From Adiantum capillus-veneris (lineage: Eukaryota; Streptophyta; Polypodiopsida; Polypodiales; Pteridaceae), in the NCBI GenBank assembly GCA_014529385.2, contig CM043944.1, positions 61,695,748 to 61,759,747 of the forward strand: DNA of 64,000 nt. The letters run 5' to 3'. The notes under the pieces are model-generated. The model saw only the letters and a list, made by a program, of their open reading frames with translations. It did no database searches and had not been told where the DNA came from. The translations under genes were made by a program, and so were the position numbers. Below are positions 10,806 to 21,166 of the stretch, piece by piece; position 1 is the stretch's first letter, and each line of letters starts with the position of its first letter.

Positions 10806-11796
10806 TGTTGACGGATACACTGCGACGGACGTCAGCATAGCAAGAACTCACCTAACAAGATTTGTCATCTAAGGACGAAGCTCGGCCCGCAGGTGCGTGG
10901 AAGCAAGCATAGGGTGTCAATCTACACTCGATCGACTCTCGAATAATTCCTACAGAGGTCTCTACCCAATGTCTAAGCTACAACCTTCAGGAGTGCATAA
11001 GAGGAGATTTCCTACAATGCTTTCTAGAGCCAAATACCCATCAAACGGTCTCGAAATTCCACAGAACTTGAAGGAGACCCTGCTAACACCAATAGGTCAC
11101 TCTCCCTAAGATCCGTGAACCAAAATCCCAACCCAAAACACCTGGTGCAAAATCACGTAGGATGTCTAACCAAAATTTGCAGGTCGTCGTTTCCAAAAAC
11201 CAAAGTGCCTAATGTGTAGCTCTACTCAATGCGAGCGCGTGGATATGCTGAAATGCGAAAACGGATAACATATGCTCACCGAATCACCAGATGAAGCTCG
11301 TAGGTCGAGCTTGCAAAACCGGACCGTACACCCGCAATGTAGGTATCGATGCATAGCTCTCGTCGCGGGCAACACGCTGCACTTCTCCGCACTCGATTCT
11401 GACAACCAGTGCGTGCGTAACATCAAGATGAAGCTCTCACTCTCTCTCGTACACAGTAAGCTCACTCACAGACAGTACTCTTTTTTAAAAATGACAAAGG
11501 TTTTCCATTAAGGTCAAAAAGTGGTATAAATACCTTACAATCTCAAATCCTAATGTTCCAATTTAACCATCTACTCAATCTAAATGTCAAAAATGGGATA
11601 CAATCTGGAAACTTCTGTAAGCCCCAATATTTACAAATGTGAAATGTCGCTTTTCTCAATAAATGAAAAATTACAAAAAATAATAATCCGTTGAGAAGTC
11701 ATTTTCCATAGGGTGTGTCCAGCTGCTAACATTCATTGAAGAACACGAACCAAGATTTGAGGTTAGATTGGTTGTTGAAAGGACGCCCTTTCAACA
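10806..11796 (-). repeat. Element I 5' LTR
   Basis: The inner edge is fixed by the primer site: the plus strand reads GGCGCCAA then TGTTGACGG from 10806. The outer edge is taken at 11796, where CCTTTCAACA gives a matching inverted terminus (TGTTGA/TCAACA). The second LTR is not in the window, so this edge is a guess. A TATTTATA-like element lies on the minus strand near 11525. The outer end forms a perfect hairpin (arms GTTGTTGAAAGG, 11771-11782 and 11787-11798, loop ACGC). Confidence 0.55.
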
Positions 11797-12169
11797 ACGT
11801 TTCCACAAAGATTCCATTAAGATTCCTCAAAGATTCTAAAGATTCCACATGAAGATGGTGATGAAGTAATGAAGATGAAGATGGATGCTGCAACATGAAG
11901 ATACGAGTTCATGGACGTCATCGAATATCACGTTATTATTATTTTGAGCCATTACGGCCACTTTTGTAATGTTTACGGGAACCTCATATTTTAAATCGGC
12001 ACTTGTATTTTGGCCACAGATACTTGTATAATGAGTAAATCCAACTCAGTTTCTTGTAATTAAGCTCTGTAGAAGCTTAGAGACAATTCAGGTCATTTGG
12101 CCGGACATTAGGTTTGAAGGCTTTGTATATAAGCTAAAACCTAAGGCTTTGTAAAAAAACACATTACGT
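11797..12169 (+). other. LTR-like sequence that received A1, left part
   Basis: This non-coding stretch continues at 20913 on the far side of A1. A TATA box (TATATAAG) is at 12126-12133 on the plus strand, and the joined downstream sequence (TTATCTCAATTAATATACAG) looks like a plant LTR or transcript leader. It may be an old plus-strand LTR. No primer site or second copy was found to confirm that. Confidence 0.4.
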
Positions 12170-13331
12170 TGTCAGGAGTTTTTTGGAGCAAGGGATTGTG
12201 CATATGTACATATACATGCATGGTGCATCAAATAAAGGATTGCCCATTTTCCTTAGCCAGGTGGTTATGTGGGGCCCACATGTGTACATGTAGGACAACA
12301 TGTACATAGTGCAACGATTTTCACTATTACCAGTACCACTGTGTTTTTCTACAATAATGAGGAGTTTATAGCGCGTAAAACTTCTCGAGGAAGCTATCCG
12401 CGGGCCGATGACATGAGGTAAGCAGGTGCATCAGATGGCATAGAGTGGCGTCAGGAGGCCGAACAGGGTCAATATTTGCACGTGGATGAATACGGACACA
12501 AAGTGGTGTTTTCTTGTGAGAGTTATGCAGAAAGGTCATCATTAGGACCACTTTTTGGGGCCACTTCACGTGGTGGCGAGATGCATTATTGGAAAAAAGT
12601 TGAGTGCCAAGTGTGCGAATGATGCAAAAAGGTGACAACTATGCACTGTGAGGTCAGTTTTTGACTTGTTCGGGGTCTGTTTGAGGTCATCTAAAAGGCC
12701 AAGGGTGCCCAAGTAATAAAGCTAAGTGTGGGAACTGAAAAAACAGAGAGAAGACCAGAAAAACCGTGGAGAAGAGAGGAGGAACAGCCGCAGGTGTGTT
12801 TTTGCCCATTTTGGAGTCTGTTTTGGCCCTAAACAGCTCATCTGAGGTCGAATTTGAGCACTTTGACATTATAGACTGGGGTTTTGGGCCGTTCCGGATG
12901 TGATGGCGCTGTCCATTTTGCCAAATTCCTCACTCTTTTTCTGCTATTTTTCTGTGTAATCTTCTCCGGTGAGTGAAGCTTCTTCTCCAATTTGTGATTG
13001 TATCTGGTATCTTTTACCCATATTGTGTGAGCTGTTTGCCCCATTGGTGTTGGCCCAAGCTCATTTGTATCTAAACATCAGAAATTCTCCTCTTTTGAGC
13101 TGAGTTTTTTTGGGGTGTGTGTGTGTGTGGAGTTTTTGTGTGTGTGTGTGTGTGTCTGTGTGGAGTGGGCAAGTGGATAGTCTCTCTCCTCTCACTCCAG
13201 AGGTGTGTTCCCTGTCTCGTCCAGGTGTGTTGTGTAAGCCAAGTGGTGCCCCATAGTGTGTGTGTGTATCTTCCCAAGAGTGTGTGTCGGGTCGTTATAG
13301 AGGCGCTGTGTGTGTTTTCATCCCGCTCACA
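12170..13331 (+). repeat. A1 5' LTR
   Basis: It starts TGTCAGGAGT and ends CCCGCTCACA. The 5' part holds the self-complementary run CATATGTACATATACATGCAT (about 12199-12219). The 3' part holds a GT microsatellite (about 13117-13160) whose length differs between all family A LTRs. A clear TATA box was not found. Confidence 0.92.
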
Positions 13332-13337
13332 TTCTTT

Positions 13338-13355
13338 TGGGGGCCCCATGGAGGA
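13338..13355 (+). promoter_or_regulatory. A1 candidate primer-binding site, mutated
   Basis: Six bases after the LTR the sequence is TGGGGGCCCCATGGAGGA. The minus-strand copies A2 and A3 read TGGCGCCCCCACAGAGGA (or with A for G) at the same place, so TGGCGCC is the ancestral start of the site and A1 has changed it. The matching tRNA is not identified. Confidence 0.5.
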
Positions 13356-14397
13356 TCTTCTTCGAGTACCTTTAGCTTCAGCTTCGAGCTTTGAGCTTCG
13401 GGATTACAGGTTGCAGGTTGCAGATTACAGGTTATAGGTTACAGGGACAAGTACAGGTACAGGTGATTCACATAGGTACAGGTAGCTGGAGTACAGTGAT
13501 ATACTAGCAGTGATGTCACTTGCAGTTGTTGTGGGAATGCATCACTTGGCGCCTATTTGAGCGCATTGTTTGCTGGATTGTACGTTACTTGTGGAAACTG
13601 CCATTGTACGCATTTGTGGAGCTATACTTGGTTGTATTTGGCAGTCCCAACCATTTCTGAGACTTGGTCTGGAAGATAGTCATTTCTGAGACTTGACTAT
13701 ATGCGATTTGCATTAGCCTTCGTGTGAGGGTCGATAGCGTGAGGATTTTAATGAGCTGGGGGATTCTCAAATGTGGAGATCCTTTCGGTGATACAGGTAG
13801 CTGGAGCACCCTTTTTGTGACCTCGCCATAGGCTATGTACTAGTGAGTCCTACTTGATGCTCGGATTCTATTGTTGACAGTTTATGCATACATAGACACT
13901 CTATATTTTGGGTTCCTACTGCTCTATTTCTGGGGAAACTCAGCCAAAATTTTTCCAAGTTATGATGGCTGGTTTTTTGGTCTTTTGAGCCATTTATGCT
14001 GTTATGCTGCTGAAATTTTGGCAAAATCAGAGGTTAAGTCAGGTGTGCCTTCTTGGGAGCTTCATGGTTGGCTTTAATGGATGATCAAAATGGCCCTCAA
14101 TTCACTCCATTTCATTTAACTCAAAGAATCCAGATAAATGTTCATGTGTCCAGGAAGATTTTTTTCCAGCAGCGCATAGTCTTTATGTTCGGGCCAAGAA
14201 GATTACGAGAGATCTTGCAATGTCCTTTGCCTGTTGTAATTCCGATGATCAACTATGAAAACTCATTTGATGTGCATGTGTTTGTCCTTATCTAAAGTTG
14301 AGCTCCATTGAAGTTTCTGGGGATTGGGTAGTCAAAAGTTTTGGGTTCTTGCACGTGTGTTCAAAGGGGTTCTCAAAGCATTGTAACTTGGGTAGCC
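13356..14397 (+). other. A1 leader
   Basis: About 1 kb of untranslated leader is well conserved in A2, A3 and A4. At 13405-13487 there is a cluster of ACAGGT/CAGGTT repeats. At about 14077-14295 an ATG-started frame of 72 codons (MDDQNGPQFT to VHVFVLI) is open here and in A3, but has one nonsense change in A2 and a different one in A4. Confidence 0.6.
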
Positions 14398-15075
14398 ATG
14401 GCTTTCTCTTATCCGGAGTTTCATGGAAGAAGTGATGAAGATGTCGAAGAATTTTTGGAAAAGATGGAGGTTGCCTGCATTAGCAACCAGATTCATGACC
14501 CTACGCAGATGTTACGTCTTCTCCAAATTTGTTTGAAGAGTGATGCACGCGTCTGGTCCAAAACATTTGAAGAGGAGTTGCGTGCAGCGGATCCACCTGT
14601 AAGATTGAGTTGGGACAATCTAAGGCATGGGTTTGAAGTGGAGTTTGTGAAGATAGAAGATCTTGACAAAGTGTGGCAAGAAGTACAAGGTTTGGTGCAA
14701 AAGGAAGGTGAGCCAGTAGATGCGTACATACGTAAGTTTTCATTGGCATGGGAGCGGATGTGCAAGGCCTTAGCACCACAGGTACCCCCGCCTGACATGA
14801 AGAAGAAGGATAGGTTCTTGGCTGGTCTTTGGGAGAATATACGTTGGAGAGTGGAGCTAAAGAATATTAGGACATATGAAGATGCACTAGAGGTAGCAAG
14901 GAACAAAGAGTGGAAGTTGAGGAAAATGAGCCAGTTAGGGGTGGAGTCTTTTCCCATGAGGTCTGAATTTCAGCCTATAGAGTCTTTACAAGGTCGCATG
15001 TCATGGGTTCATCATAAACCAGTGGTTCCTGTTACTACTCAGGTTATGCCAGCAGTGGTCACTACATCGGTGTAA
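14398..15075 (+). pseudogene. A1 gag (capsid part)
   Basis: The ATG at 14398 sits in GCCATGG, a good plant start context, and the same ATG is kept in all four copies. The protein starts MAFSYPEFHGRSDEDVEEFL and has the retrotrans_gag pattern: FLEKMEVACI, RLLQICLKSDARVWSKTF, EVQGLVQKEGEPVDAYIRKF and KKDRFLAGLWENIRWRVE. It forms the particle shell. It ends at TAA 15073-15075, where A2 has CAA; A4 has the same stop. Beyond the stop the frame runs on without change, so the stop is a point mutation or a readthrough site. Confidence 0.85.
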
Positions 15076-16362
15076 GATGATGGGCTAAGGCAAGACATGA
15101 GGCAAGTGGTAGATTTGATGAAGAATCTCAGCCTAAACATGCTAGGTCAAGTGGGAAATAATCGAGGTCGATGGAGGTTTGCAAATCAGCCAGGAGGTGA
15201 AGAAAGGCCTAGGAATGGTGTTGGACAAAGCAATGGTAGGTTTTGAAGGCAGACGCCCACATGTTATAATTGTGGAGAGTTGGGTCACATCAGCCCGCAA
15301 TGTGATAAGCCACCAAGGATGGGGGGAGACATGTATCGATTTCCAAGACAGGTGCTAACTAGGTCAAATGATTATGGCGTGGAAATTAAGGGAGACGAAG
15401 GAACCAGTGGACTGACCCAGGAGGAAAAGGGAAAGACAAAAGTGCTAAGTGTAGTCACCTTGGAGAAGGCATCAAAGCTAGAGGATACATTAGTGATGCC
15501 TATTGGGAAGAGGACCACAGAGGATAAGGAAGGAAGAAGTGCTCGAGGTCCTAGTAAGAAGAAAGGAAAGAGCCATGAAGGCGAGGATGTCAAGGCCAAG
15601 AGGAAAAGGAGAGCTCGTCGAAAGTTTCATGTTTCAGATTTTCCACTAGGGGATGGGCAATTAAGCTATGACTTGAAGGAGGATCTGACGAGCAAGAAGG
15701 CAGATGTTACTTTTGGGCAGCTTATAGAGATGGTGCCTAAGCTAAAGCGACAGTGGAAGAGGATGGTTAACCCAATGGAGAAAGAGCCAGAGAGAGGTTC
15801 AGTGAAGGTGTTGGCAATGGATGAGCTACCAGACATTTGTCCAATAGTAGATGTGTGGCATAAAAGGAAAAATTTGGGACAAGGTTATGTGGATGGCGGA
15901 GCCCAAATATGCGTCATAACACAGTCATGCCTTGAGAAGTTGGGTCTCACAATGGCTGGGGTGTCAGGTTTTCGAATCAGATTGGCAAACCATCAAAAAG
16001 TAAAATGCTTGGGTGTTGTAAAGAGCTTAGAAGTGGAGGCATATGATACAAAGGCAGTGGTTGATTTTCATGTGATACCAGCAGGGTTGGGAGCATATCC
16101 TATTATACTGGGAAGACCATGGTTACGTGCAGTGGGAGCTGTTCAAGATTGGCGACATGGTACGATTAGCCTCTATGGAAAGACAGGTACCAAGAAGCTT
16201 TATAATATGGACACAAGGAAACGATTAGAGGAGATTTATGAAGATGAGGATGAGTCTAGTGATGAAGACTCTTCCCCGGTGACAGATGAGGACAGTGATA
16301 GCACTACCAGCAGTGATGAGGATGCTGATGTTGCATTTCTTTTGATGGATAAAGAAATCTAG
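15076..16362 (+). pseudogene. A1 nucleocapsid knuckle, basic linker and aspartic protease
   Basis: A TGA at 15244 (TGG in A2 and A4) precedes the CCHC knuckle CYNCGELGHISPQC at 15262-15303. A Lys/Arg-rich linker follows (EDVKAKRKRRARRKFH). The protease has GYVDGGAQICVI at residue 205 of the 360-codon frame from 15280, so the active triplet is D-G-G, a variant frequent in Tat-type elements, and later PIILGRPWLRAVG. The tail is very acidic (EDEDESSDEDSS). TAG at 16360-16362 interrupts before the RT; the other copies have CAG. The protease would cut Gag-Pol. Confidence 0.83.
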
Positions 16363-19254
16363 GAGTGTGGTTTAGTCGCATTTGCGAAGGAAGTTGAAGA
16401 TGAAAGTGAAGGGCCTTATGAAGTGATTGAAGGGCTGATGCAAACCAAGGTTGAGTTGTCAAAGAAGCAGGAATTAATGACGCAAATGATTAGTGGAGAC
16501 CTCTCAGTTATGGAGAAGGATATATTTTTGCATATGCTGGCTAGTTTTCCTGATTTGTTCATTACTTCATATGAAGAGATCAGAGGGTTCAAGGGTGAAG
16601 AGATGCATATAGAGCTGAAAGAAGGTGCTAAGCCAGTGCGGCAAAGGCTAAGAAGGATGGGTCAAGAGCAAATGGAAGCCTTGCGGGTAGAGGTGGACAA
16701 GTTATTGAAGGCAGGGTTCATAGTTCCAGTGGAGACCACAGAATGGGTGAGTCCAGTTGTAGTCAGTCCAAAGAAGGATGGGAAGTGGAGAATTTGTGTG
16801 GATTTTAAACCCTTAAACGCAGCCACTAATAAGAACCCATATCCTCTTCCATTCATCAATCAGATCTTGGATTCAATGGCAGGTTATGAGAGGTACAGTG
16901 TGTGTGATGGTTTTTCAGGATATTTTCAATTGAAGATTGCTCTTAAAGACCGCACAAAGACAACTTTTATTACGCCATGGGGCTGCTATTGCTACATAGT
17001 ATTGCCATTTGGGTTGTCAAATGGACCTTCCTTCTATCAAGAGAGAGCAAATTGGGTGTTGGAACCATTCATTGGTAGTTGTGTTAAAGCTTTTATGGAT
17101 GACTTTTGTGTCTATAGCAGTAGGGCTGATCACAAGGAGAAGCTGCAGATGGTATTGGCTCGATATGATGAATGTGGAGGACAACTAAATCCAAAGAAAT
17201 GTCATCTAGCACAGCCAAGGGTGAAGTTATTGGGCCATATGGTGTCAGAAAATGGCATTGAGGCTGATCCAGAAAAGGTTAAGTCTATTATTCTTCTTCC
17301 ATCACCTACGAGTACAAAGCAATTGGCAACTTTTATACACAAAGTGAAGTACATGGCACGGTTTATTCCATTTTCTTCGCAGCTTCTTTATCCATTACAG
17401 CAAGTGGCAAAGCATGATCCATTGCAATGGGATGACAAGTGTGAAGAAGTGTTTCAAGAGGTGAAAGAGGTGTTAGGGGGGTTGTCAGCCATGCAGGCTC
17501 CTGATTGGGAGAAAGTTTTTTATGTAAATCCATCAGTAGGGGATGATGCCATTGGAGCTATGCTATTGCAAAAGGGGAAGGGTAGCCATTATATGAGGCC
17601 AATGTATTGTGCAAGCCGAGTGAAGTTGGTAGCGGAGAGAAAGTTATCGGAAGTAGAGCTAGTGATGGCCAGTGTAATATTTGCTTGTCGACGATTTCAT
17701 CATTACTTGCTACCACTGCCTTTTGTTTTCTTGACGAGTTATGCCTTTTTGCCACAGTTAATTAATGGTATTAACATGTCAAATGTGGTGAAGAAATGGG
17801 TAATTGAGCTGCAAGAGTTTGAGTTCTCTTTTCTAGTGGAAGATAGTACAAGGGCTACCCTAGCTGATTTGTTGACCTACAAGGAGAATCCCCTTATTGT
17901 TAAGGAAGAGGTGGTGAGAAAGGTAGTTGAAGAAGTGCCACACATGAGCAATGCATATGTGTTGTTCTTTGATGGTTCATACAGAAAGAGCCACGATGCA
18001 GCTTCAGGGGGTATAGCACTTTATGATCCAGAGGGGAAGCTAGTATGCAAGAGAGGGTTCAAATTGGATGCGCATAGTAACAATGAGGCTGAATATGCTA
18101 CATTGGAAGCCGGATTACACATTTATTTGAAGCATGGGGTTCTAAGGTTGAGCGTAAAAGGTGATGCCTTGTTAGTGGTGAAGCAAGTGTTGGGTGTGTG
18201 GAAGAGCAAGAACACCTCATTGAAGGAAATGTGCTTCAGAATTAAAGGCCTATTAAAAAAGTTTGAAGCATGGAGCATCAAACACATTGAACGTGCTCTA
18301 AATGGAGAGGCACATGAAGCAGCTCAAGGCATGATTGGGGAGCTATTCGTGTTGAGGACCAATTTACATCTTTTTCATGGCCGGGAAAGTTTGGCTCAAG
18401 AAGAGGAGTTTTTGCTAACAGGAATCATTCCAAAGGAAATTCAGAAGTCTAAGAAGTATGGCTTTGTGCGTAGAGCATACAGGTACAAATTGATTGGTGA
18501 TGTCTTATACATGAAAGGGGCTGATCTCGTGTTGAGACGTGTACCTTGGCGGGAGGAGCTTTACAGAGTGTTGGAAGAGAATCATGAAGGCGCATGTGGT
18601 GGCCATTTTGCTCTAAAGATCACCTTGCATAAGATTTTGCAAGAGGGGTATGTATGGCCTAGTTTGCACAAGGATGTTCACCATTGGTGTAGGTCTTGCA
18701 ATAGGTGTCAAGCATTTGGGAAGAGAGTGCTGAAGCCAAAGCTACAAAAAACCATTATGGCGTTTGATGTGTTTGAAAAGTGGGGGATTGATGCAATAGG
18801 CCCGTTACCTATCACAAGCAGGGGCAAAAGCTATATTTTGACGGCAGTGGACTATCTTTCTAGATGGGCAGAGGCTATAGCGGTAAAACAGATCACTGCA
18901 AAGGATGTGGCAAAATTTGTGTATGATGAAATATGTTGCAAGTTTGGGGTTCCATTAGAGCTACTTTCAGATAAGGGGCCAGGATTTAGGGCTAAACTGC
19001 TAGACTTCTTATGCACAAAGATGAAGATTAAGCACCAGCATACCACTCCTTATTACCCACAGTGTAATGGCTTAAATGAAAGATTCAATGGTGAGTTGGT
19101 ACAAATTCTTTCTAAAGTGCCAAAGCACCAAGGAAAGAATTGGGATTTGGAATTGCCTAGTGCATTATGGGCTTACCGTACTTCGGTGAAGGTACAGGGT
19201 TTACTCCATTTCATTTGGTGTATGGAAAGGAAGCACTATTGCCTGTGGAGGTAG
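16363..19254 (+). pseudogene. A1 reverse transcriptase, degenerate RNase H, plant-type RNase H and integrase
   Basis: The long frame from 16423 (943 codons) covers RT with WVSPVVVSPKKDG, FSGYFQLKIA, FGLSNGPSFYQ and FMDDFCVY (Asp pair at residues 226-227). A Ty3 RNase H remnant follows at about 360-490 with VNPSVGDDAIG and FLTSYAFL in place of the Asp and TDH motifs. The second RNase H has FFDGSYRKS (D517), NNEAEYATL (E557), KGDALLVVKQV (D582), and His at 631 where the fourth acidic residue is usual. Integrase has zinc residues H724, H728, C756, C759 and catalytic D790, D850, E886 with 35 residues between the last two. A frameshift near 19195 ends the frame. Confidence 0.9.
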
Positions 19255-19744
19255 AGTTGCCTGCGGTCAAGATGTTAGAGAAGTTGCTTGGGCCGCCTAG
19301 TGATGCAATCAAAGAGAGGCTCTTGTAGTTACAAGAGGTCCAGTTGGATAGGATGAGCGCATTGGAGCATTATGGGCTGATGCAGGATAAGGCTTTGGCA
19401 AAGATAAATGAAAAGGTCAAAAGTAAGGATATCAAGAAACATGACTTGGTTTTGCGCTACAACAATAAGCTGGACAACACCTTCCAAAGAAGTTTCAAAT
19501 TAAGTGGGAAGGCCCTTTCAAGGTAGTGGAGTGTTTTCCAAATGGCACATATCAGCTGGCTAACCTGGATGGTGTTCTATATATGTCAAGGGTAAATGGA
19601 TTGCGTCTTAAATTGTATCATGCTAGATTGATGATGGTGGAGCACGATGAGCTGTCTGTGGAGCAAGCAATGTTGGTGAAGGATGAGGAGACCTGTGATG
19701 CGGCGAGTCTCATATCTCTCTTTGCTACTGTTGATCATGAATGA
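19195..19744 (+). pseudogene. A1 integrase C-terminal part, frameshifted
   Basis: After the frameshift the homologous frame resumes out of phase. It then has a stop at about 19327 (TAG for a Gln) and another shift near 19490-19526. The pieces ALEHYGLMQDKALAKINEKV, KHDLVLRYNNKLDNTFQ and FPNGTYQLANLDGVL match A4, where the same region is one open frame of 330 codons. This is the DNA-binding C-terminal domain. The frame ends LFATVDHE at 19744 beside the polypurine tract. Confidence 0.8.
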
Positions 19745-19755
19745 TCTAGCAGGCT

Positions 19756-19772
19756 AGGGGATGGGCAAATTA
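19756..19772 (+). promoter_or_regulatory. A1 polypurine tract
   Basis: GGGGATGGGCAAATTA lies directly before the 3' LTR. The same sequence is next to the A4 LTR (46740-46756, minus strand). It would prime plus-strand cDNA. Confidence 0.75.
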
Positions 19773-20912
19773 TGTCAGGAGTTTTTTGGAGCAAGGGATT
19801 GTGCATATGTACATATACATGCATGGTGCATCAAATAAAGGATTGCCCATTTTCCTTAGCCAGGTGGTTATGTGGGGCCCACATGTGTACAGGTAGGACA
19901 ACATGTACATAGTGCATCGATTTTCACTATTACCAGTACCACTGTGTTTTTCTACAATAATGAGGAGTTTATAGCGCGTAAAACTTCTCGAGGAAGCTAT
20001 CCGCGGGCCGACGACATGAGGTAAGCAGGTGTGTCAGATGGCATCGAGTGGCGTCAGGAGGCCGAACGGGGTCAATATTTTCACGTGGATGAATACGGAC
20101 ACAAAGTGGTGTTTTCTTGTGAGAGTTATGCAGAAAGGTCATCATTAGGACCAATTTTTGTGGCCACTTCACGTGGTGGCAAGATGCATTATTGGAAAAA
20201 AGCTGAGTGCCAAGTGTGCGAATGATGCAAAAAGGTGACAACTATGCACTGTGAGGTCAGTTTTTGGCATGTTCGGGGTCCGTTTGAGGTCATCTAAAAG
20301 GCCAAGGGTGCCCAAGTAATAAAGCTAAGTGTGGGAACTGAAAAAACAGAGAGAAGACCAGAAAAAACATGGAGAAGAGAGGAGGAACAGCCGCAAGTGT
20401 ATTTTTGCCCATTTTGGAGCCTGTTTTGGCCCTCAACTGCTCATCCAAGGTCGGATTTGAGCACTTTGACATTGTAGACTGGGGTTTTGGGCCGTTCCGG
20501 ACATGATGGCGCTGTCCATTTTGCCAAATTACTCACTCTTTTTCTGCTGTTTTTCTGTGTAATCTTCTCCGGTGAGTGAAGCTTCTTCTCCAAATTGTGA
20601 TTGTATCTGGTATCTTTTACCCATATTGTGTGAGCTGTTTGCCCCATTGGTGTTGGCCCAAGCTCATTTGTATCTAAAAATCAGAAGTTCTCCTCTTTCG
20701 AGCTGAGTTTTTGTGTGTGTGTGTGTGTGTCTCTGTGTGGAGTGGGCAAGTGGATAGTCTCTCTCCTCTCACTCCAGAGGTGTGTTCCCTGTCTTGGCCA
20801 AGTGTGTTGTGTAAGCCGAGTGGTGCCCCATAGTGTGTGTGTGTGTGTATCTTCCCAAGAGTGTGTGTCGGGTTGTTATAGAGGCGCTGTGTGTGTTTTC
20901 ATCCCGCTCACA
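19773..20912 (+). repeat. A1 3' LTR
   Basis: A full-length partner of 12170-13331 with the same ends (TGTCAGG, CTCACA). It differs by scattered substitutions and a shorter GT tract (about 20713-20731). Confidence 0.92.
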
Positions 20913-21166
20913 ACGTTATCTCAATTAATATACAGTAGTGGGTTCTGCAACACGCAGTAGTGAGCTTCACGCACACACACCGTCGTGCACATTAACCACA
21001 TTGTAGATATGAGAGTAGGAGCGTGTTAGCATCGAGGAGCTCTCTGCGTAGACGCAAGCAATGCAAGCCGAGGATCACATCGCGAGCCCGCCTGCTACGA
21101 GCTATATTTTGTCATAAGTACCTCAAACGACATCCGTCTTGAATGATCGAGTAGTCGTTAGAAGCA
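20913..21166 (+). other. LTR-like sequence that received A1, right part
   Basis: Continuation of 11797-12169 after the A1 target duplication. It is non-coding and reaches the truncation point of A2. The junction is near 21166, where the sequence starts to match the A4 integrase tail. Confidence 0.4.

Larger units (their letters stand above)
421..11796 (-). mobile_element. Element I: decayed Ty3/gypsy LTR retrotransposon
   Basis: Read on the minus strand the order is LTR (10806-11796), primer site, long leader, multi-part Gag, protease, linker, reverse transcriptase, RNase H and the start of integrase. That is the Ty3/gypsy order. All coding parts carry stops or frameshifts, and the integrase core and 3' LTR are missing at the left. 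A primer site matching tRNA-Asp and a very long leader and Gag recall the Athila/Tat branch of plant Ty3 elements. No second (plant-type) RNase H was seen. A solo LTR at 3849-4740 interrupts it. The outer right boundary is inferred from terminal TGTTGA/TCAACA and is uncertain. Confidence 0.75.
12170..20912 (+). mobile_element. A1: Tat-like Ty3/gypsy element with both LTRs
   Basis: Two direct repeats (12170-13331 and 19773-20912) begin TGTCAGG and end CTCACA. They enclose a leader, Gag, a CCHC knuckle, protease, RT, a decayed Ty3 RNase H, a second plant-type RNase H, and integrase. The second RNase H is the mark of the Tat lineage. The flanks read ACGT on the left and ACGT(T) on the right, a short target duplication. 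Three in-frame stops (15073, 15244, 16360) and a frameshift near 19195 make it non-autonomous. By hand comparison the two LTRs differ by several percent, so it is clearly older than element B. Confidence 0.92.

Noticed and set aside
13117-13437. Open frame made of VCVCVC-type sequence
   Set aside because: It is the translation of a GT microsatellite within an LTR; the same applies to the frames near 20715, 27155 and 13071-13349.
14493-14957. 154-codon frame antisense to A1 gag (also 60419-60883 and 25648-25944)
   Set aside because: It recurs only because gag itself is repeated; it has no start context or protein features and is a mirror of the sense frame.
19773-20912. A separate solo LTR next to A1
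   Set aside because: It directly follows the A1 polypurine tract, so it is the 3' LTR of A1.
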